From Pigmentiphaga kullae (GTDB lineage Bacteria > Pseudomonadota > Gammaproteobacteria > Burkholderiales > Burkholderiaceae_B), in assembly GCF_004216695.1 (NCBI RefSeq), contig NZ_SGXC01000003.1:496001-560000 (forward strand): a DNA stretch of 64,000 bases. The letters are read 5' to 3'. The notes beneath the pieces are model-generated. The model saw nothing but the letters and a program-made list of their open reading frames with translations, made no database searches and was not told the origin of the DNA. Shown one piece after another: positions 1 to 8,962 of the stretch (its first letter is position 1; each line of letters opens with the position of its first letter). Made by a program: the position numbers and the translations under genes.

Positions 1-1748
1 ATCTCCAGATGCATCGCGCACCCCAGTCCGTAGATCGCCCGGCAGACGATTTCCGCGTCATTGCTGGTGCCCAGGTCGTCGATGACGCTCTTGTCGATCT
101 TGATGCAGTCGAAGGGCAGGGATTTCAGGTGGCCGATGTTCGAGGCGCCGCTGCCGAAATCGTCCAGGGACAGCGGGAAGCCCAGGGCCTTGATGCGATT
201 GAGTACGTTGATGGACAGGCTCGGATCCGTCATCACGGAAGATTCCGTCAGCTCGAATTCGATCTGCGACGGGCTCAGGCCGTGGCCCAGCACGCAGCGC
301 AATGCCCGCTCGGGAAATTCGCTGTCGAGCAGCTGTTTGGCGGACAGGTTGACGGACGTTACCGGCGGAGTGAAGCCATGCCGGCGCCACGCGACGAGTT
401 GGCGACAGGTTTCCTGGAGCACCCATTCCCCCAGCGGGACGATCAGGCCCGAGGTTTCTGCCACGGGAATGAATTCGTCGGGAGCCACCTTGCCGAGGGC
501 GGGTGAATGCCAGCGGCATAGGGCCTCGACGCCGTGGAGCTTGCCGGTGTCCAGGTGGACCTTGGGCTGGTATTGCAGGAGGAATTCGTTGCCGGTCTCG
601 ACCGCGCGCCGCAGTTCCACCTCCAGTTTCATGGGGCGGACGGCTTGTACGACGGTGTTTTCGTCGTAGACCTGCAGCCGGTTTTCTCCCAGCGTGATGG
701 AGCGCGCCAGGGCCTGGTTGCCGTGCGCGATGAGGGTTTCGAGGGCATCGTGGTCGCCCGAGGACGAGCTGATGCCGATGTTCAGGCTCAGGTGCAGGTC
801 GCGGCCATGGGAGTGGAAGGGGCGGCGAAAGGCGGCGAAGACGTCGTCGACCAGCGCGACGGTCTCGTCCAGGGGATCGGCCATGACGAACAGGCCGAAG
901 GTGCCGTCGTCGAAGCGCGCCAGGGTGGGGTTCTTCACCACGGCCTCGAGCCGGCGGGCCGCCTCGGTCAGCAGGGACTCGGACAGGCGCGGTCCCAGCG
1001 TCACGCTGACGTTGCGCAGCCTGCGGATGGATATCAGCAGCACGACGATCTTGTCGTCGGAGCCGGCGAGTTTTCGAAGCGCGGCATCCAGTTCGAGCCA
1101 GAAGCCGGCCCGGTTCAGGAGGCCGGAGGCGCGATCCCGGACCAGCAGCGTCCTGACCAGGTCCTGCTGTTCGTTGAGTTTGCGGCCCAGGTTGGTCTTC
1201 TGCTGAATGAGGATGAGCATGCCTCCCGCGATCATGGTCACGCAGAACTGGGAAAGCGGCATGACGATCAGCAGCGATCCGTGCACCTGGGCCAGCCACA
1301 GCGCGGCGATCTGGTTCAGCGAGGCCCAGGCGCCCATCGTGGCGAGGGCGCGCGCCGAGACCGCGCCGGACTCGGGCACCAGGCCGCGCCAGCGCGCCAG
1401 GAAGACGATGCCCAGGAAGATGGTGGCCAGGACGGCCACGCCTATGGGCGCCACGGGGCCGCCTATCCAGAAGCGGGTGACGGCGCCGATGGCCAGGGCG
1501 ACGACCGCGGGCAGGGGGCCGCCGAACAGGTAGGCCAGCACCAGGATGGCGCCCCGCATGTCGGCGATGGTGTGCTGTCCGTGGTGGACCGAGGACATCA
1601 TGGCCAGCCACATCGCGGCGCCGAACAGCACCGACATGTGGAGATTCCCCTGCCTGCCGCCGGGCAGCCACGCCCTGAGCGCGACATAGACCGAAGTCAG
1701 CGCGATCGGAGTCAAGGCGGACAAAAGGAGGGGGAACAGGGTGTTCAT
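1..1748 (-). CDS. Membrane GGDEF-EAL protein, C-terminus cut by window edge
   Basis: Probable cyclic-di-GMP phosphodiesterase of the inner membrane. About 582 residues are visible. The N-terminus is a run of hydrophobic segments resembling a 5TMR-LYT-type sensor, including a GQHTIADMRGA stretch around residue 60. A GGDEF domain follows, but its signature is degenerate: residues 280-284 read DDGTF instead of GGDEF, so cyclase activity is unlikely. The EAL domain keeps its key elements: EAL at 408-410, SVNLSAKQL, ELTES, LDDFG near 529 and IKIDKS. The likely product therefore only degrades c-di-GMP, with the GGDEF part possibly regulatory. The start is the ATG at 1748, just before the first membrane segment. 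A longer open frame overlapping it in another phase (58-1779) is a shadow. The last part of the EAL domain lies outside the window. Confidence 0.9.
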   Translation of the reverse strand, partial: MNTLFPLLLSALTPIALTSVYVALRAWLPGGRQGNLHMSVLFGAAMWLAMMSSVHHGQHTIADMRGAILVLAYLFGGPLPAVVALAIGAVTRFWIGGPVAPIGVAVLATIFLGIVFLARWRGLVPESGAVSARALATMGAWASLNQIAALWLAQVHGSLLIVMPLSQFCVTMIAGGMLILIQQKTNLGRKLNEQQDLVRTLLVRDRASGLLNRAGFWLELDAALRKLAGSDDKIVVLLISIRRLRNVSVTLGPRLSESLLTEAARRLEAVVKNPTLARFDDGTFGLFVMADPLDETVALVDDVFAAFRRPFHSHGRDLHLSLNIGISSSSGDHDALETLIAHGNQALARSITLGENRLQVYDENTVVQAVRPMKLEVELRRAVETGNEFLLQYQPKVHLDTGKLHGVEALCRWHSPALGKVAPDEFIPVAETSGLIVPLGEWVLQETCRQLVAWRRHGFTPPVTSVNLSAKQLLDSEFPERALRCVLGHGLSPSQIEFELTESSVMTDPSLSINVLNRIKALGFPLSLDDFGSGASNIGHLKSLPFDCIKIDKSVIDDLGTSNDAEIVCRAIYGLGCAMHLE

Positions 1749-1866
1749 ACGTTCCCGCGCGGAAGGTGCGACTCCTCACCCCCGGCGCGGCGGATTACGG
1801 TCTGGCTTCAAAAGTGTAATCGCATGATCGATCCTTGACGTGGTGGAAGGGTATTGTCAGGAACCC

Positions 1867-2568
1867 TTATCTTGGTCCTCCCTGGATGCCGGTTTCCTTT
1901 CTCCATACATCGTCCCGGGACATGCTGGGGTTGGCCGGCCGCCGGTCGTAGTACGGAATCAGGGGCACATACAGGCCGTAAAGGCGGCGCAGCTCGCCGA
2001 TGGGTTCGTCGTGTTCGTCCACCCGCAGGTCCACCCAGGCATAGGATTTCCTGTTGTGCACCAGCAGCGCGGCGGAGTGCTGGCCGGCCACCTGGCCGCC
2101 GGCGTCGCGCGCCGCTTCCAGCACGCGCACCAGGCGGTCGGCCAGTTCCAGATCGGTGTGCCGCTCGAAGGCCTCGGACATGGCGGTAAGCGTGCGTTCG
2201 CTGGTCAGGCGGTTGCCCAGCACGACATAGTCCTGTTTGGCGATGTGCCCTTTCCAGTCCTCGTTGTCCTTGCCGGTCACGGCGGCGGTCCGGCCGTCCT
2301 TGTCGATGACGGCGATCTGCCGCCAGGCGATGTTGTCTTCCCCGTCGCTTTCGATGATGTCGTTCAGCACCTTGCGGGCGGAATAACCCTGTTCCAGCAG
2401 CGACAGGCCCAGCGGCCCCAGGCGGGGGTCGCCGTTGGCCTGTACGACCAGCCCCCCTGTGCCGGGCCGCAGGAACGGGCACTTGGCGCCGATGGCCATG
2501 GGACGCGTGGCGATGGCGATGCCGAACATGCCCGTGCGCGGGCAGCGGGCGATCACGGAAAACGTCAT
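1867..2568 (-). CDS. DUF1028 family protein (Ntn-hydrolase-like)
   Basis: A 233-residue protein matching the DUF1028 family throughout. It begins MTFSVIARCPRTGMFGIAIA and has the family's QANGDPRLGPLGLSLLEQG block. The family has an Ntn-hydrolase-like fold and often sits beside amidase, transport or amino-acid catabolism genes, but its reaction is not established. It is the last gene of a four-gene co-directional group (MFS, GntR, Bug receptor, DUF1028) and lies 27 bp after the Bug gene, so it is probably co-transcribed with it. The name is certain at family level; the substrate is unknown. Confidence 0.85.
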   Translation of the reverse strand: MTFSVIARCPRTGMFGIAIATRPMAIGAKCPFLRPGTGGLVVQANGDPRLGPLGLSLLEQGYSARKVLNDIIESDGEDNIAWRQIAVIDKDGRTAAVTGKDNEDWKGHIAKQDYVVLGNRLTSERTLTAMSEAFERHTDLELADRLVRVLEAARDAGGQVAGQHSAALLVHNRKSYAWVDLRVDEHDEPIGELRRLYGLYVPLIPYYDRRPANPSMSRDDVWRKETGIQGGPR

Positions 2569-2595
2569 GGATACCTCCTTGGGGCGGGGTGGTGG

Positions 2596-3588
2596 CTAGT
2601 CGACCTTGACGTTGGCCGCCTTGATGATGGCGGCCCACTTGGGGATCTCGGCGCGCAGGTAGGCATCGAACTGTCCGGGGCCGGCGCCGATGATCTCGGC
2701 GCCGAAGCCGTCCATGCGCGTCTTGATGTCGGGCGAGGCAAGCGCCGCGGCGATGTCCTTGTGCAGCCGTTCGACGATGGGCCTGGGCGTGCCGGCCGGC
2801 GCGAAGATGCCGAACCAGACGGCCACGTCGTAGCCGGGCAGGCCCGCCTCGGCCACCGTGGGCAGGTCGGGCAGCGACGCCGACCGCTTGGTGCCCGCCA
2901 CCGCCAGCGCGCGCAGGCGGCCGGCCTGGATGTGGGGCAGCAGGGCGGGCGGGTTCTCGAAGGCCATCTGCACCTGGCCGGACAAGAGATCGTTCAGCGC
3001 CGGGCCCGTGCCCTTGTAGGGAACGTGGACGATGTCGACGTGGGCCAGGTATTTGAAAAGTTCGCCGAACAGGTGCTGCGAGGAACCGTTGCCGGTGGAC
3101 GAGAAGTTCAGCTGTCGGAGATGGGCCTTGGCGTAGTCGATCAGCTCGGGCACCGACCGGATCGGCAGCGAGGGGTGGACCACGAGGATGTTGGGCACCA
3201 CGGCCGCCAGCGTGACGGGGGCGAAGTCGCGCATGGGGTCGTAGGGCAGGCGGGGATACAGGCCGGGCGCGATGGAGTGGGTGGGCGAGCTGCCCATGAC
3301 CAGGGTGTAGCCGTCGGCCGGCGCCTTGGCCACGTAGTCCGAGCCTATGGTGCCGGCCGCGCCGGGGCGGTTTTCCACGACCACGGGCTGGCCCAGCGAT
3401 TCGGTCAGCTTCTGCGCCAGCGCCCGGCAGAAGATGTCGTTGGCGCCGCCGGGCGCCCAGGGGCTGACCAGTTTGACCGGGCGCGCCGGATAGTCCTGCG
3501 CGGCCGCCTGGCTGCTTGCTATGGCTACCCCCAGCAACAGGTAGCGTGACCACTTCGACAACTTGCCGTTCCATCTGCTCGAGCGCAT
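2596..3588 (-). CDS. Bug/TctC-type periplasmic solute receptor
   Basis: A 330-residue tripartite-tricarboxylate-type binding protein (Bordetella uptake gene family). It has a signal peptide ending near AAAQ, then the mature start DYPARPVKLVSPWAPGGAND, ENRPGAAG and DGYTL, which are family hallmarks around the ligand pocket. An in-frame ATG at 3687 would extend the protein into the GntR gene. The ATG at 3588 is preferred because an AAGGA ribosome-binding site precedes it and the signal peptide follows directly. No tctA/tctB genes are adjacent, so it must share a membrane component encoded elsewhere or act as a sensor. Ligand unknown. Probably controlled by the upstream GntR protein. Confidence 0.9.
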   Translation of the reverse strand: MRSSRWNGKLSKWSRYLLLGVAIASSQAAAQDYPARPVKLVSPWAPGGANDIFCRALAQKLTESLGQPVVVENRPGAAGTIGSDYVAKAPADGYTLVMGSSPTHSIAPGLYPRLPYDPMRDFAPVTLAAVVPNILVVHPSLPIRSVPELIDYAKAHLRQLNFSSTGNGSSQHLFGELFKYLAHVDIVHVPYKGTGPALNDLLSGQVQMAFENPPALLPHIQAGRLRALAVAGTKRSASLPDLPTVAEAGLPGYDVAVWFGIFAPAGTPRPIVERLHKDIAAALASPDIKTRMDGFGAEIIGAGPGQFDAYLRAEIPKWAAIIKAANVKVD

Positions 3589-3616
3589 GGCGTGTCCTTG
3601 GAAAGACGACGAGGAA

Positions 3617-4369
3617 TCAGTTGCCGGCTCCCGCCTTGGGGTAGAGGGTGGCCGTGTATCGGTAGCGTTCGGGGTGATAGACCGCATCGACGATCTCCAC
3701 CGGCCGGTTCTGCGCGTCGTAGTAGATGCGGGTGGCGCGCAGCACCGGCGTGTTCCGTGGGATGCCCAGGCGGGCGGCGATCTCGCTGGTGGCCGCCAGG
3801 GGTTCGACGAGCTGGTCGGCGTGGTCGATGCGGACGTTCAGCCGGGTCTGGAGGTATTTGACCGGCGGCAGCGGGCCGGCCACTTCGGCGGCGCCTATGC
3901 CGTCGGCCACATGGTCGGCGAAGTAGAAATGAGCGTAGTCCAGCGGTTCGCCAGGCGCCACGTGATTGACCGCGCGCACGCATTTCCATTTCTGCGTGCC
4001 CAGGCCGAACAGTTCGCGCAGCCTGGCCGGCAGGGGCATCCAGGCCTCGTCCACGACGCTGACCTGGTTGCGCGGCAGGACCTCGTCGATCACGCCGACC
4101 AGGGTGACGTCCTTGGTGGCCCGGCGCGGATCGTTGACGAAGGTGCCGACGCCGCGGCGGCGGACGATCAGGTGGCGGGCCAGCAGTTCCTCGACAGCCT
4201 TGCGGACGGTGATGCGGCTGACGCCGAACTCGCGGCACAGGCTGTCTTCCGGCGGCAGGGCGTCTCCGGGGGCGAGCTGGCCGCTGGCGATGCGCTGGAT
4301 GAGGTGCTCGGCCACCTGCCGGTACAGCGGTGCGCCGCCTTCGGCAAGCAGCGGATTGGGAAGGTTCAT
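3617..4369 (-). CDS. GntR-family (HutC/UTRA) transcriptional regulator
   Basis: A 250-residue regulator. Residues about 10-80 form a GntR winged helix (PLYRQVAEHLIQRIASGQL, then the recognition region FGVSRITVRKAVEELL). The rest is a UTRA ligand-binding domain (LNVRIDHADQLVEP, TPVLRATRIYYDAQNRPVEI). It lies between an MFS gene and the Bug/DUF1028 pair, all on the minus strand, so its likely targets are itself and these neighbours. Two perfect palindromes sit directly upstream of its start (see 4379-4427). The effector is probably the solute handled by the Bug receptor, which is inference. Confidence 0.9.
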   Translation of the reverse strand: MNLPNPLLAEGGAPLYRQVAEHLIQRIASGQLAPGDALPPEDSLCREFGVSRITVRKAVEELLARHLIVRRRGVGTFVNDPRRATKDVTLVGVIDEVLPRNQVSVVDEAWMPLPARLRELFGLGTQKWKCVRAVNHVAPGEPLDYAHFYFADHVADGIGAAEVAGPLPPVKYLQTRLNVRIDHADQLVEPLAATSEIAARLGIPRNTPVLRATRIYYDAQNRPVEIVDAVYHPERYRYTATLYPKAGAGN

Positions 4370-4378
4370 GCGTAGGTC

Positions 4379-4412
4379 ATGCCGTCATGATGTGTAGTGA
4401 TCATGACGGCAT
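4379..4412. promoter_or_regulatory. Perfect 12-bp inverted repeat, candidate GntR operator
   Basis: The arms ATGCCGTCATGA and TCATGACGGCAT are exact reverse complements separated by 10 bp. They lie 10 bp upstream of the GntR start. Position and symmetry suit an autoregulatory operator; binding is inferred. Confidence 0.6.
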
Positions 4413-4427
4413 GACATCATGATGTCA
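4412..4427. promoter_or_regulatory. Perfect 16-bp palindrome, second candidate operator
   Basis: TGACATCATGATGTCA is fully self-complementary. It abuts the 12-bp inverted repeat and overlaps the stop codon of the MFS gene. With the neighbouring site it forms a tandem operator upstream of the GntR gene. Confidence 0.6.
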
Positions 4428-5900
4428 AGGGCGGGCCATCGTCCCGGTCCGTTCCATGGCCGGCAGTAAGCGCCGCCGCCGCAGGTTCACCGCCAGCACC
4501 ATCAGCGCCAATCCCATCGCGAACGCGATCGCCAGGGTCGGCCCGATGCGGTCGGATTGCGCCAGGCCGATGCCCGCCAGCGTGGCGCCGAGCGACTGGC
4601 CGCCCACGCGGGCGATGGCCTGCATGCCGCCGGCCGCGCCGACCCGGTCGCGCGGCGGGCTGGACAGCATGTCGTGCGTGTTCGGCGCCTGGAACAGGCC
4701 GACGGCGATGCCGCCCAGCGCCAGGCCCGGCGCCAGCAGCAGGAAGAGGTGGTCCGGGGCCAGCAGTATCCACGACAGGCCGGCCACCATGACGATGGCG
4801 GCCGTGGCGCACAGCGTGGCCGCGCCGAAGCGCGCGAGCAGGCGGCTGGCGAAGAAGGTGGTGACGGTGGCGCCGATGGGCCATGCGGTCAGCAGCAGCG
4901 CCGCCTGCGGCAGGGTCAGGCCCCGGTCGCCGTGGAAATGGAAGGGCAGCGCGATCAGGCTGGCCATCTGCGTCGCGAACATCAGCAGGGACGTGAAGAT
5001 GGACAGGCGGAAGCGGACGATGGCGAACAGGTCCAGCGGCAGCAGGGGGCGGGAGCGGCGGGCATCCCGGCGTATCCAGGCCTGCCAGGCGGCCGCCGCC
5101 GCGAGCAGGACGGCCAGGCCCGTGGCGGGGTGGGCGCCCAGCCGGTCCAGGCCGATGACGGTCAGGCTCAGGGCCGCGACGTTCAGGGCCATGCTGGGCA
5201 GGTCGAGCCGGGTCGGGCGGCGAGGCGTCGCGGGCAGGGCGAAGGCGCAGAACCAGGCGAGGGTGCCGGCGGGCAGGGCGATCGAGAACAGCCAGCGCCA
5301 ATGCGCGACGGCGAGGATGGCGGACGACAGGGCGGGGCCCGCGGCGGCGGCCAGCGTCACGGCCATGGTGTTGATGCCCAGGCCGGTGGCGAAGAGGCGT
5401 GCGGGGTAGGCGGCGCGCAGCAGCGCCGCGGCACTGCTCATGATGCATCCCGAGCCCAGGCCCTGGACGATGCGGGCCGACACCAGCGTCCGGGCATCGG
5501 GCGCGAAGGCACAGGCCAGCGCGCTGAGCGTGAACAGCAGCAGTCCCAGCCGGAAGACGCGGGCATAGCCCACGCGTTCTCCCGCCGCGGCAAGCGGCAG
5601 CAGGCTGGCCACGATGGTGAGCTGGTAGGCGTTGAGCAGCCAGACGGATGCCGCGGGAGACATGCCGGTCTCGGCGGAGATCAAGGGCAGCGCGACGTTG
5701 AGCATGCTGCCGTCCAGCACGCTCAGGATGGCGGCAAGGGTGATGGCGCCGACCGCCACGGCGCGCCGCGGCATGCGCAGGCCGTCGTCCGCCGGCGCGG
5801 GGAAGGAGGGGGAGTCTGGTGCGGACACGCGGATGAGGCCTCGTGCGGCGCCCGGGGCCGGGCATCGCGGCAAACGACATGGGGAGCCCGCATGATGCAC
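4425..5900 (-). CDS. MFS transporter, DHA2 (14-TM) type
   Basis: Up to 491 residues, with about 14 hydrophobic segments and the DHA2 signature in the first helices (AAILSVLDGSMLNVALPLI; later ARIVQGLGSGCIMS). Such proteins are proton-driven drug or metabolite exporters of the inner membrane. The start is uncertain: the first 42 residues lack family character, so the GTG at 5828 or the ATG at 5774 (MPRRAVAVGAITLA) are realistic alternatives. It is the first gene of the co-directional MFS-GntR-Bug-DUF1028 group, with the GntR operators immediately after its stop codon. The substrate cannot be told from the sequence. Confidence 0.85.
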   Translation of the reverse strand: MHHAGSPCRLPRCPAPGAARGLIRVSAPDSPSFPAPADDGLRMPRRAVAVGAITLAAILSVLDGSMLNVALPLISAETGMSPAASVWLLNAYQLTIVASLLPLAAAGERVGYARVFRLGLLLFTLSALACAFAPDARTLVSARIVQGLGSGCIMSSAAALLRAAYPARLFATGLGINTMAVTLAAAAGPALSSAILAVAHWRWLFSIALPAGTLAWFCAFALPATPRRPTRLDLPSMALNVAALSLTVIGLDRLGAHPATGLAVLLAAAAAWQAWIRRDARRSRPLLPLDLFAIVRFRLSIFTSLLMFATQMASLIALPFHFHGDRGLTLPQAALLLTAWPIGATVTTFFASRLLARFGAATLCATAAIVMVAGLSWILLAPDHLFLLLAPGLALGGIAVGLFQAPNTHDMLSSPPRDRVGAAGGMQAIARVGGQSLGATLAGIGLAQSDRIGPTLAIAFAMGLALMVLAVNLRRRRLLPAMERTGTMARP

Positions 5901-6063
5901 GCGGCGCAGGTCGCGGCGAACGAAGGATTGCGCATGACCTTATCCGCTTCCGGGCATGCCGGGCCGGTGCGAAAAACGCATGTCGATAGTCGATCTTATT
6001 TGTTCGCTTCAACGGACAAGCTGACTAAGCTTGCCGGTCTTCGCAACGACGACAGACAGATTC

Positions 6064-6870
6064 ATGGAAGTCCAGGCCCTGACGCCGACCGTAGGCGTGC
6101 GCATTACCGATTTCAAGGCGTCCGAGGCGACGCCGTCCGACGTCGAACGGCTGAAATCCCTCATCGCCGAGCATTGCGTGATCCATCTGCCCGGCCAGTT
6201 CCTGGACGCCGGCGGCCTGGAGGATTTCGCCGGACGCTTCGGCGAACATTGGCTGGGTTCCTTCCTCAAGCCCATCGACGGGCATCGCCATGCGATTCCC
6301 ATCAAGAACAACGGCAAGGCGCTCGCCATTTCCGAGCGCTGGCACGCCGACAGCACCTACGATCAGTTTCCTCCATACCTGTCGTTCCTGACGGCGATCG
6401 ATCTGCCGCCGCTCGGGGGCGACACGATGTGGTGCAACCAGTACCTGGTCTACGAGTACTTGCCGGAGGGCGTGAAACGGCTCATCAAGCGGATCCGCGC
6501 GGTGCACTACAACCGCGGACAGGTCAAGGTGCGCACCGGCGCGAGCCGCGACGACCTGCCCGGCTTCGCGCATCCGCTGGTGATCCGGCATCCGGTCAGC
6601 GGCCGGCCGGTGTTCTACCTGAGCGCCCATGCCGAGCACCTGGAAGGGATAGGCAGGGAAGAGAGCGCGCTGCTGCTGGACTGGCTGCGCCGCTACAACG
6701 GCCAGCCGGCGTTCAGCTACCGGCACCGGTGGTCGGCGGGCGACGCGATCATCTGGGACAACCGCTGTACGACGCACTACGCCGTGCATGACTACGGCGA
6801 CTATCCGCGCTACCTGAACCGCGTGACCATCGCCGGTTCCCAGCCCGAAGCCTATTTCGACATCGACTAG
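6064..6870 (+). CDS. TauD/TfdA-family Fe(II)/2-oxoglutarate dioxygenase
   Basis: A 268-residue non-haem iron oxygenase. The metal triad is visible as H94 and D96 in WHADSTYDQ and H238 in TTHYAVHDY. The 2-oxoglutarate-binding arginine is R253 in YLNRVTIA. Family members hydroxylate taurine, 2,4-D, alkyl sulfates and other acids to start their breakdown. The start is placed at the ATG 6064; a TTG at 6031 would add 11 residues. It is the first gene of an operon continuing with a Tct transporter, an alpha-hydroxy-acid dehydrogenase and a PanE-like reductase, so the substrate is probably a carboxylic acid imported by that transporter. Confidence 0.88.
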   Translation: MEVQALTPTVGVRITDFKASEATPSDVERLKSLIAEHCVIHLPGQFLDAGGLEDFAGRFGEHWLGSFLKPIDGHRHAIPIKNNGKALAISERWHADSTYDQFPPYLSFLTAIDLPPLGGDTMWCNQYLVYEYLPEGVKRLIKRIRAVHYNRGQVKVRTGASRDDLPGFAHPLVIRHPVSGRPVFYLSAHAEHLEGIGREESALLLDWLRRYNGQPAFSYRHRWSAGDAIIWDNRCTTHYAVHDYGDYPRYLNRVTIAGSQPEAYFDID

Positions 6871-6903
6871 ATCCCCATCCGGGATGCATCAGAGGTTCTT
6901 CAC

Positions 6904-7875
6904 ATGAATACCAACATCGCACGGCGCCGGCTGCTTGCCGCCGCCACGGCCGGCGTCGCGGCCGGCGCGCTGCCCCTGCCCGGCCTGGCGCAGGACTATC
7001 CGTCCAAGCCCGTCACGCTGGTCATCCCCTACCAGGGCGGCATCACCGAACAATTGGGACGGCTGTACGCCACCGAACTCGAGAAGGTATTGGGCAAGTC
7101 CGTCATCGTCGAGGTCAAGCCGGGCGCGGGCGGGGTGATCGGCGGCAAGTACGCGGCGCGCGCGCCGGCCGACGGCTATACGCTGGTCGTGACGTCCGGC
7201 CTGACGCAAGAGACCGCGCAGGGGCGGTTCGATACCTTCGCCGAACTGGAGGCGATCACCGCCATCACGTCGCAAGCCTTCCTGCTCTATGTCAAGCCCG
7301 ACAGTCCGATCACGACGCTCAAGGACTACGTCGAGTACGCCAAGCGCCATCCCGGCAAGCTGTCCTACGGCAGCGTGGGGCCCAACACCTCGGCCCACAT
7401 CATCGGCCAGACGCTGGAGAAGAGCGCCGGCATCAAGCTGGTCCACGTGCCCTACAAGGGCGGCGGCGCGCAGGCCCTGGCCGTGATGTCGGGTGAACTG
7501 GCCTCTGGCTATCTCACGTCGGCCTTCATCAAGCCTTATGTCGAAGGCAAGACCCTGCGGCCCATCGCGATCGTGTCGGACCAGCGCAGCGAGATCTATC
7601 CCGACGTGCCGACCATCGTCGAGGCCGGCTATCCCGATCTCGCGCCGGTCGGTTCGTCGTGGTTCGGCATCTTCGCGCCCAAGGGTCTGCCCGCGCCGGT
7701 CAAGGATGCGCTGGTCAAGGCGGCCGGCACCATCCACGATGCCGGTCCGGTGGCCGCCTTCGTGCGCAACTCCGGCGGAGTCCTGTTGACCGCCGGCCCG
7801 GCCTACGCGACGAAGAAGACCCAGGAGGACATCGACTTCTGGAAAACCTTCTACCGGACGCACGGCACGAAGTGA
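6904..7875 (+). CDS. tctC: Bug/TctC-type periplasmic receptor
   Basis: A 323-residue receptor whose signal peptide has a twin-arginine-like start (NIARRRLLAAATAG) and ends near GLAQ before DYPSKPVTLVIPY. It has VKPGAGGVIGG and DGYTLV as in other Bug proteins. It sits between the TauD-like gene and the FMN dehydrogenase, and tctB and tctA follow in the same operon, so this is the receptor of a complete tripartite tricarboxylate transporter. Ligand unknown. Confidence 0.9.
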   Translation: MNTNIARRRLLAAATAGVAAGALPLPGLAQDYPSKPVTLVIPYQGGITEQLGRLYATELEKVLGKSVIVEVKPGAGGVIGGKYAARAPADGYTLVVTSGLTQETAQGRFDTFAELEAITAITSQAFLLYVKPDSPITTLKDYVEYAKRHPGKLSYGSVGPNTSAHIIGQTLEKSAGIKLVHVPYKGGGAQALAVMSGELASGYLTSAFIKPYVEGKTLRPIAIVSDQRSEIYPDVPTIVEAGYPDLAPVGSSWFGIFAPKGLPAPVKDALVKAAGTIHDAGPVAAFVRNSGGVLLTAGPAYATKKTQEDIDFWKTFYRTHGTK

Positions 7876-7885
7876 GTGCGCGGAC

Positions 7886-8911
7886 GTGAACGGGGACCCC
7901 GCACCGGATCGCAGCTTCACCGAGGATCGCGCCGAGCGCGCGCGCCGGACGCTGCCCGCCGAACTTTGGGCCTATCTGTCGGGAGGCGCGGAGACCGGCG
8001 CGGCATTGCGCCGCAATCGCGACGCGTTGGATGCCGTGGCGCTGGTTCCCCGCGTGCTGGTGGATGTGACGGACATCGCGTGCTCGGCCTCTTTGCTGGG
8101 CCGCGAACTGTTGCTGCCGGTCATGTTGGCGCCGGTGGGGTCGCTCCACCTGGTGCATGAGCAGGGCGCGGCGGGCGCACAGCGGGCGGCCGAGTCGGCG
8201 GGCATCGCCTATGCGCTCGGCTCGGCCCTGCCCGACGCGGGTGCGCTGCGGGTGCCGCCGCGGGCCTGCGGTTTGTTCCAGCTTTACGTGGACGGCAACC
8301 AGGACTGGCTGGACGAGCAATGCGCGGCCGCCGTCGACCGGGGGTACTCGGGCCTGATCGTCACGGTGGACGCGCCGGTGTTCCCGGTCCGCCCCGCCGA
8401 TGTGGAAACCGGTAATCATGCCGCGCTGCGCAGCGTACGCGACACCAGCGCGCATCGCCGCTCCTTCGATTGGACCGCGCTGCGGCGACTGATCGCCGCC
8501 CATCCCGGCATTCCGTTCTTCATCAAGGGCATCCAGGATCCCGACGATGCCGTTCGCGCCCGCGACCTGGGCGTGGCGGGCGTCTATGTCTCGAACCACG
8601 GGGGCCGGCAGTTCGACCAGGGCGCCGGTACGCTGGCCCTGCTCGGCCCGATCGCGCGGGCGCTGGACGGCAGCGCGACGCTGGTCGTGGACGGGGGCTT
8701 CGAGACCGGCAACGACGTGCTCAAGGCGCTGGCGCTGGGAGCGGACGTGGTGGCCCTGGGGCGCGCCTGTCTGTACGCCTATGCCCTGGACGGCGAAACC
8801 GGCCTGGCGGCCTATCTGTCCGCGCTGCGGCGGCAGATCCTCACCAATATGGCCCTGCTGGGCACGCCCACGCTGGCGGACCTGCGGGGCCTGAGGGTCC
8901 TCAAGCGCTGA
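7886..8911 (+). CDS. FMN-dependent alpha-hydroxy-acid dehydrogenase/oxidase
   Basis: A 341-residue enzyme of the glycolate oxidase / lactate dehydrogenase / mandelate dehydrogenase family. It oxidises an S-2-hydroxy acid to the 2-oxo acid with FMN. Visible elements are LAPVGSLHLVH near the N-terminus, IKGIQDPDDA (FMN-contacting lysine) and VSNHGGRQFDQG, which carries the catalytic His and substrate-binding Arg; VVDGGFETGNDVLKAL contacts the FMN phosphate. The start is a GTG 11 bp after the tctC stop. In this operon it may oxidise the hydroxylated product of the TauD-like enzyme, which is an inference from context. Confidence 0.88.
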   Translation: MNGDPAPDRSFTEDRAERARRTLPAELWAYLSGGAETGAALRRNRDALDAVALVPRVLVDVTDIACSASLLGRELLLPVMLAPVGSLHLVHEQGAAGAQRAAESAGIAYALGSALPDAGALRVPPRACGLFQLYVDGNQDWLDEQCAAAVDRGYSGLIVTVDAPVFPVRPADVETGNHAALRSVRDTSAHRRSFDWTALRRLIAAHPGIPFFIKGIQDPDDAVRARDLGVAGVYVSNHGGRQFDQGAGTLALLGPIARALDGSATLVVDGGFETGNDVLKALALGADVVALGRACLYAYALDGETGLAAYLSALRRQILTNMALLGTPTLADLRGLRVLKR

Positions 8912-8962
8912 CGCGGCCGGGCGGCGCGCGGCGATCCAGCCATCACCTTTCAAGGCAGTCGA

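Noticed and set aside
58-1779. 573-residue minus-strand frame overlapping the GGDEF-EAL gene in another phase
   Set aside because: The phase starting at 1748 encodes membrane segments, EAL and DDFG motifs. This frame has only Arg/Pro/Gly-rich sequence.
1840-3549. 569-residue open frame on the plus strand
   Set aside because: Antisense to the DUF1028 and Bug genes, which have clear family matches and ribosome-binding sites.
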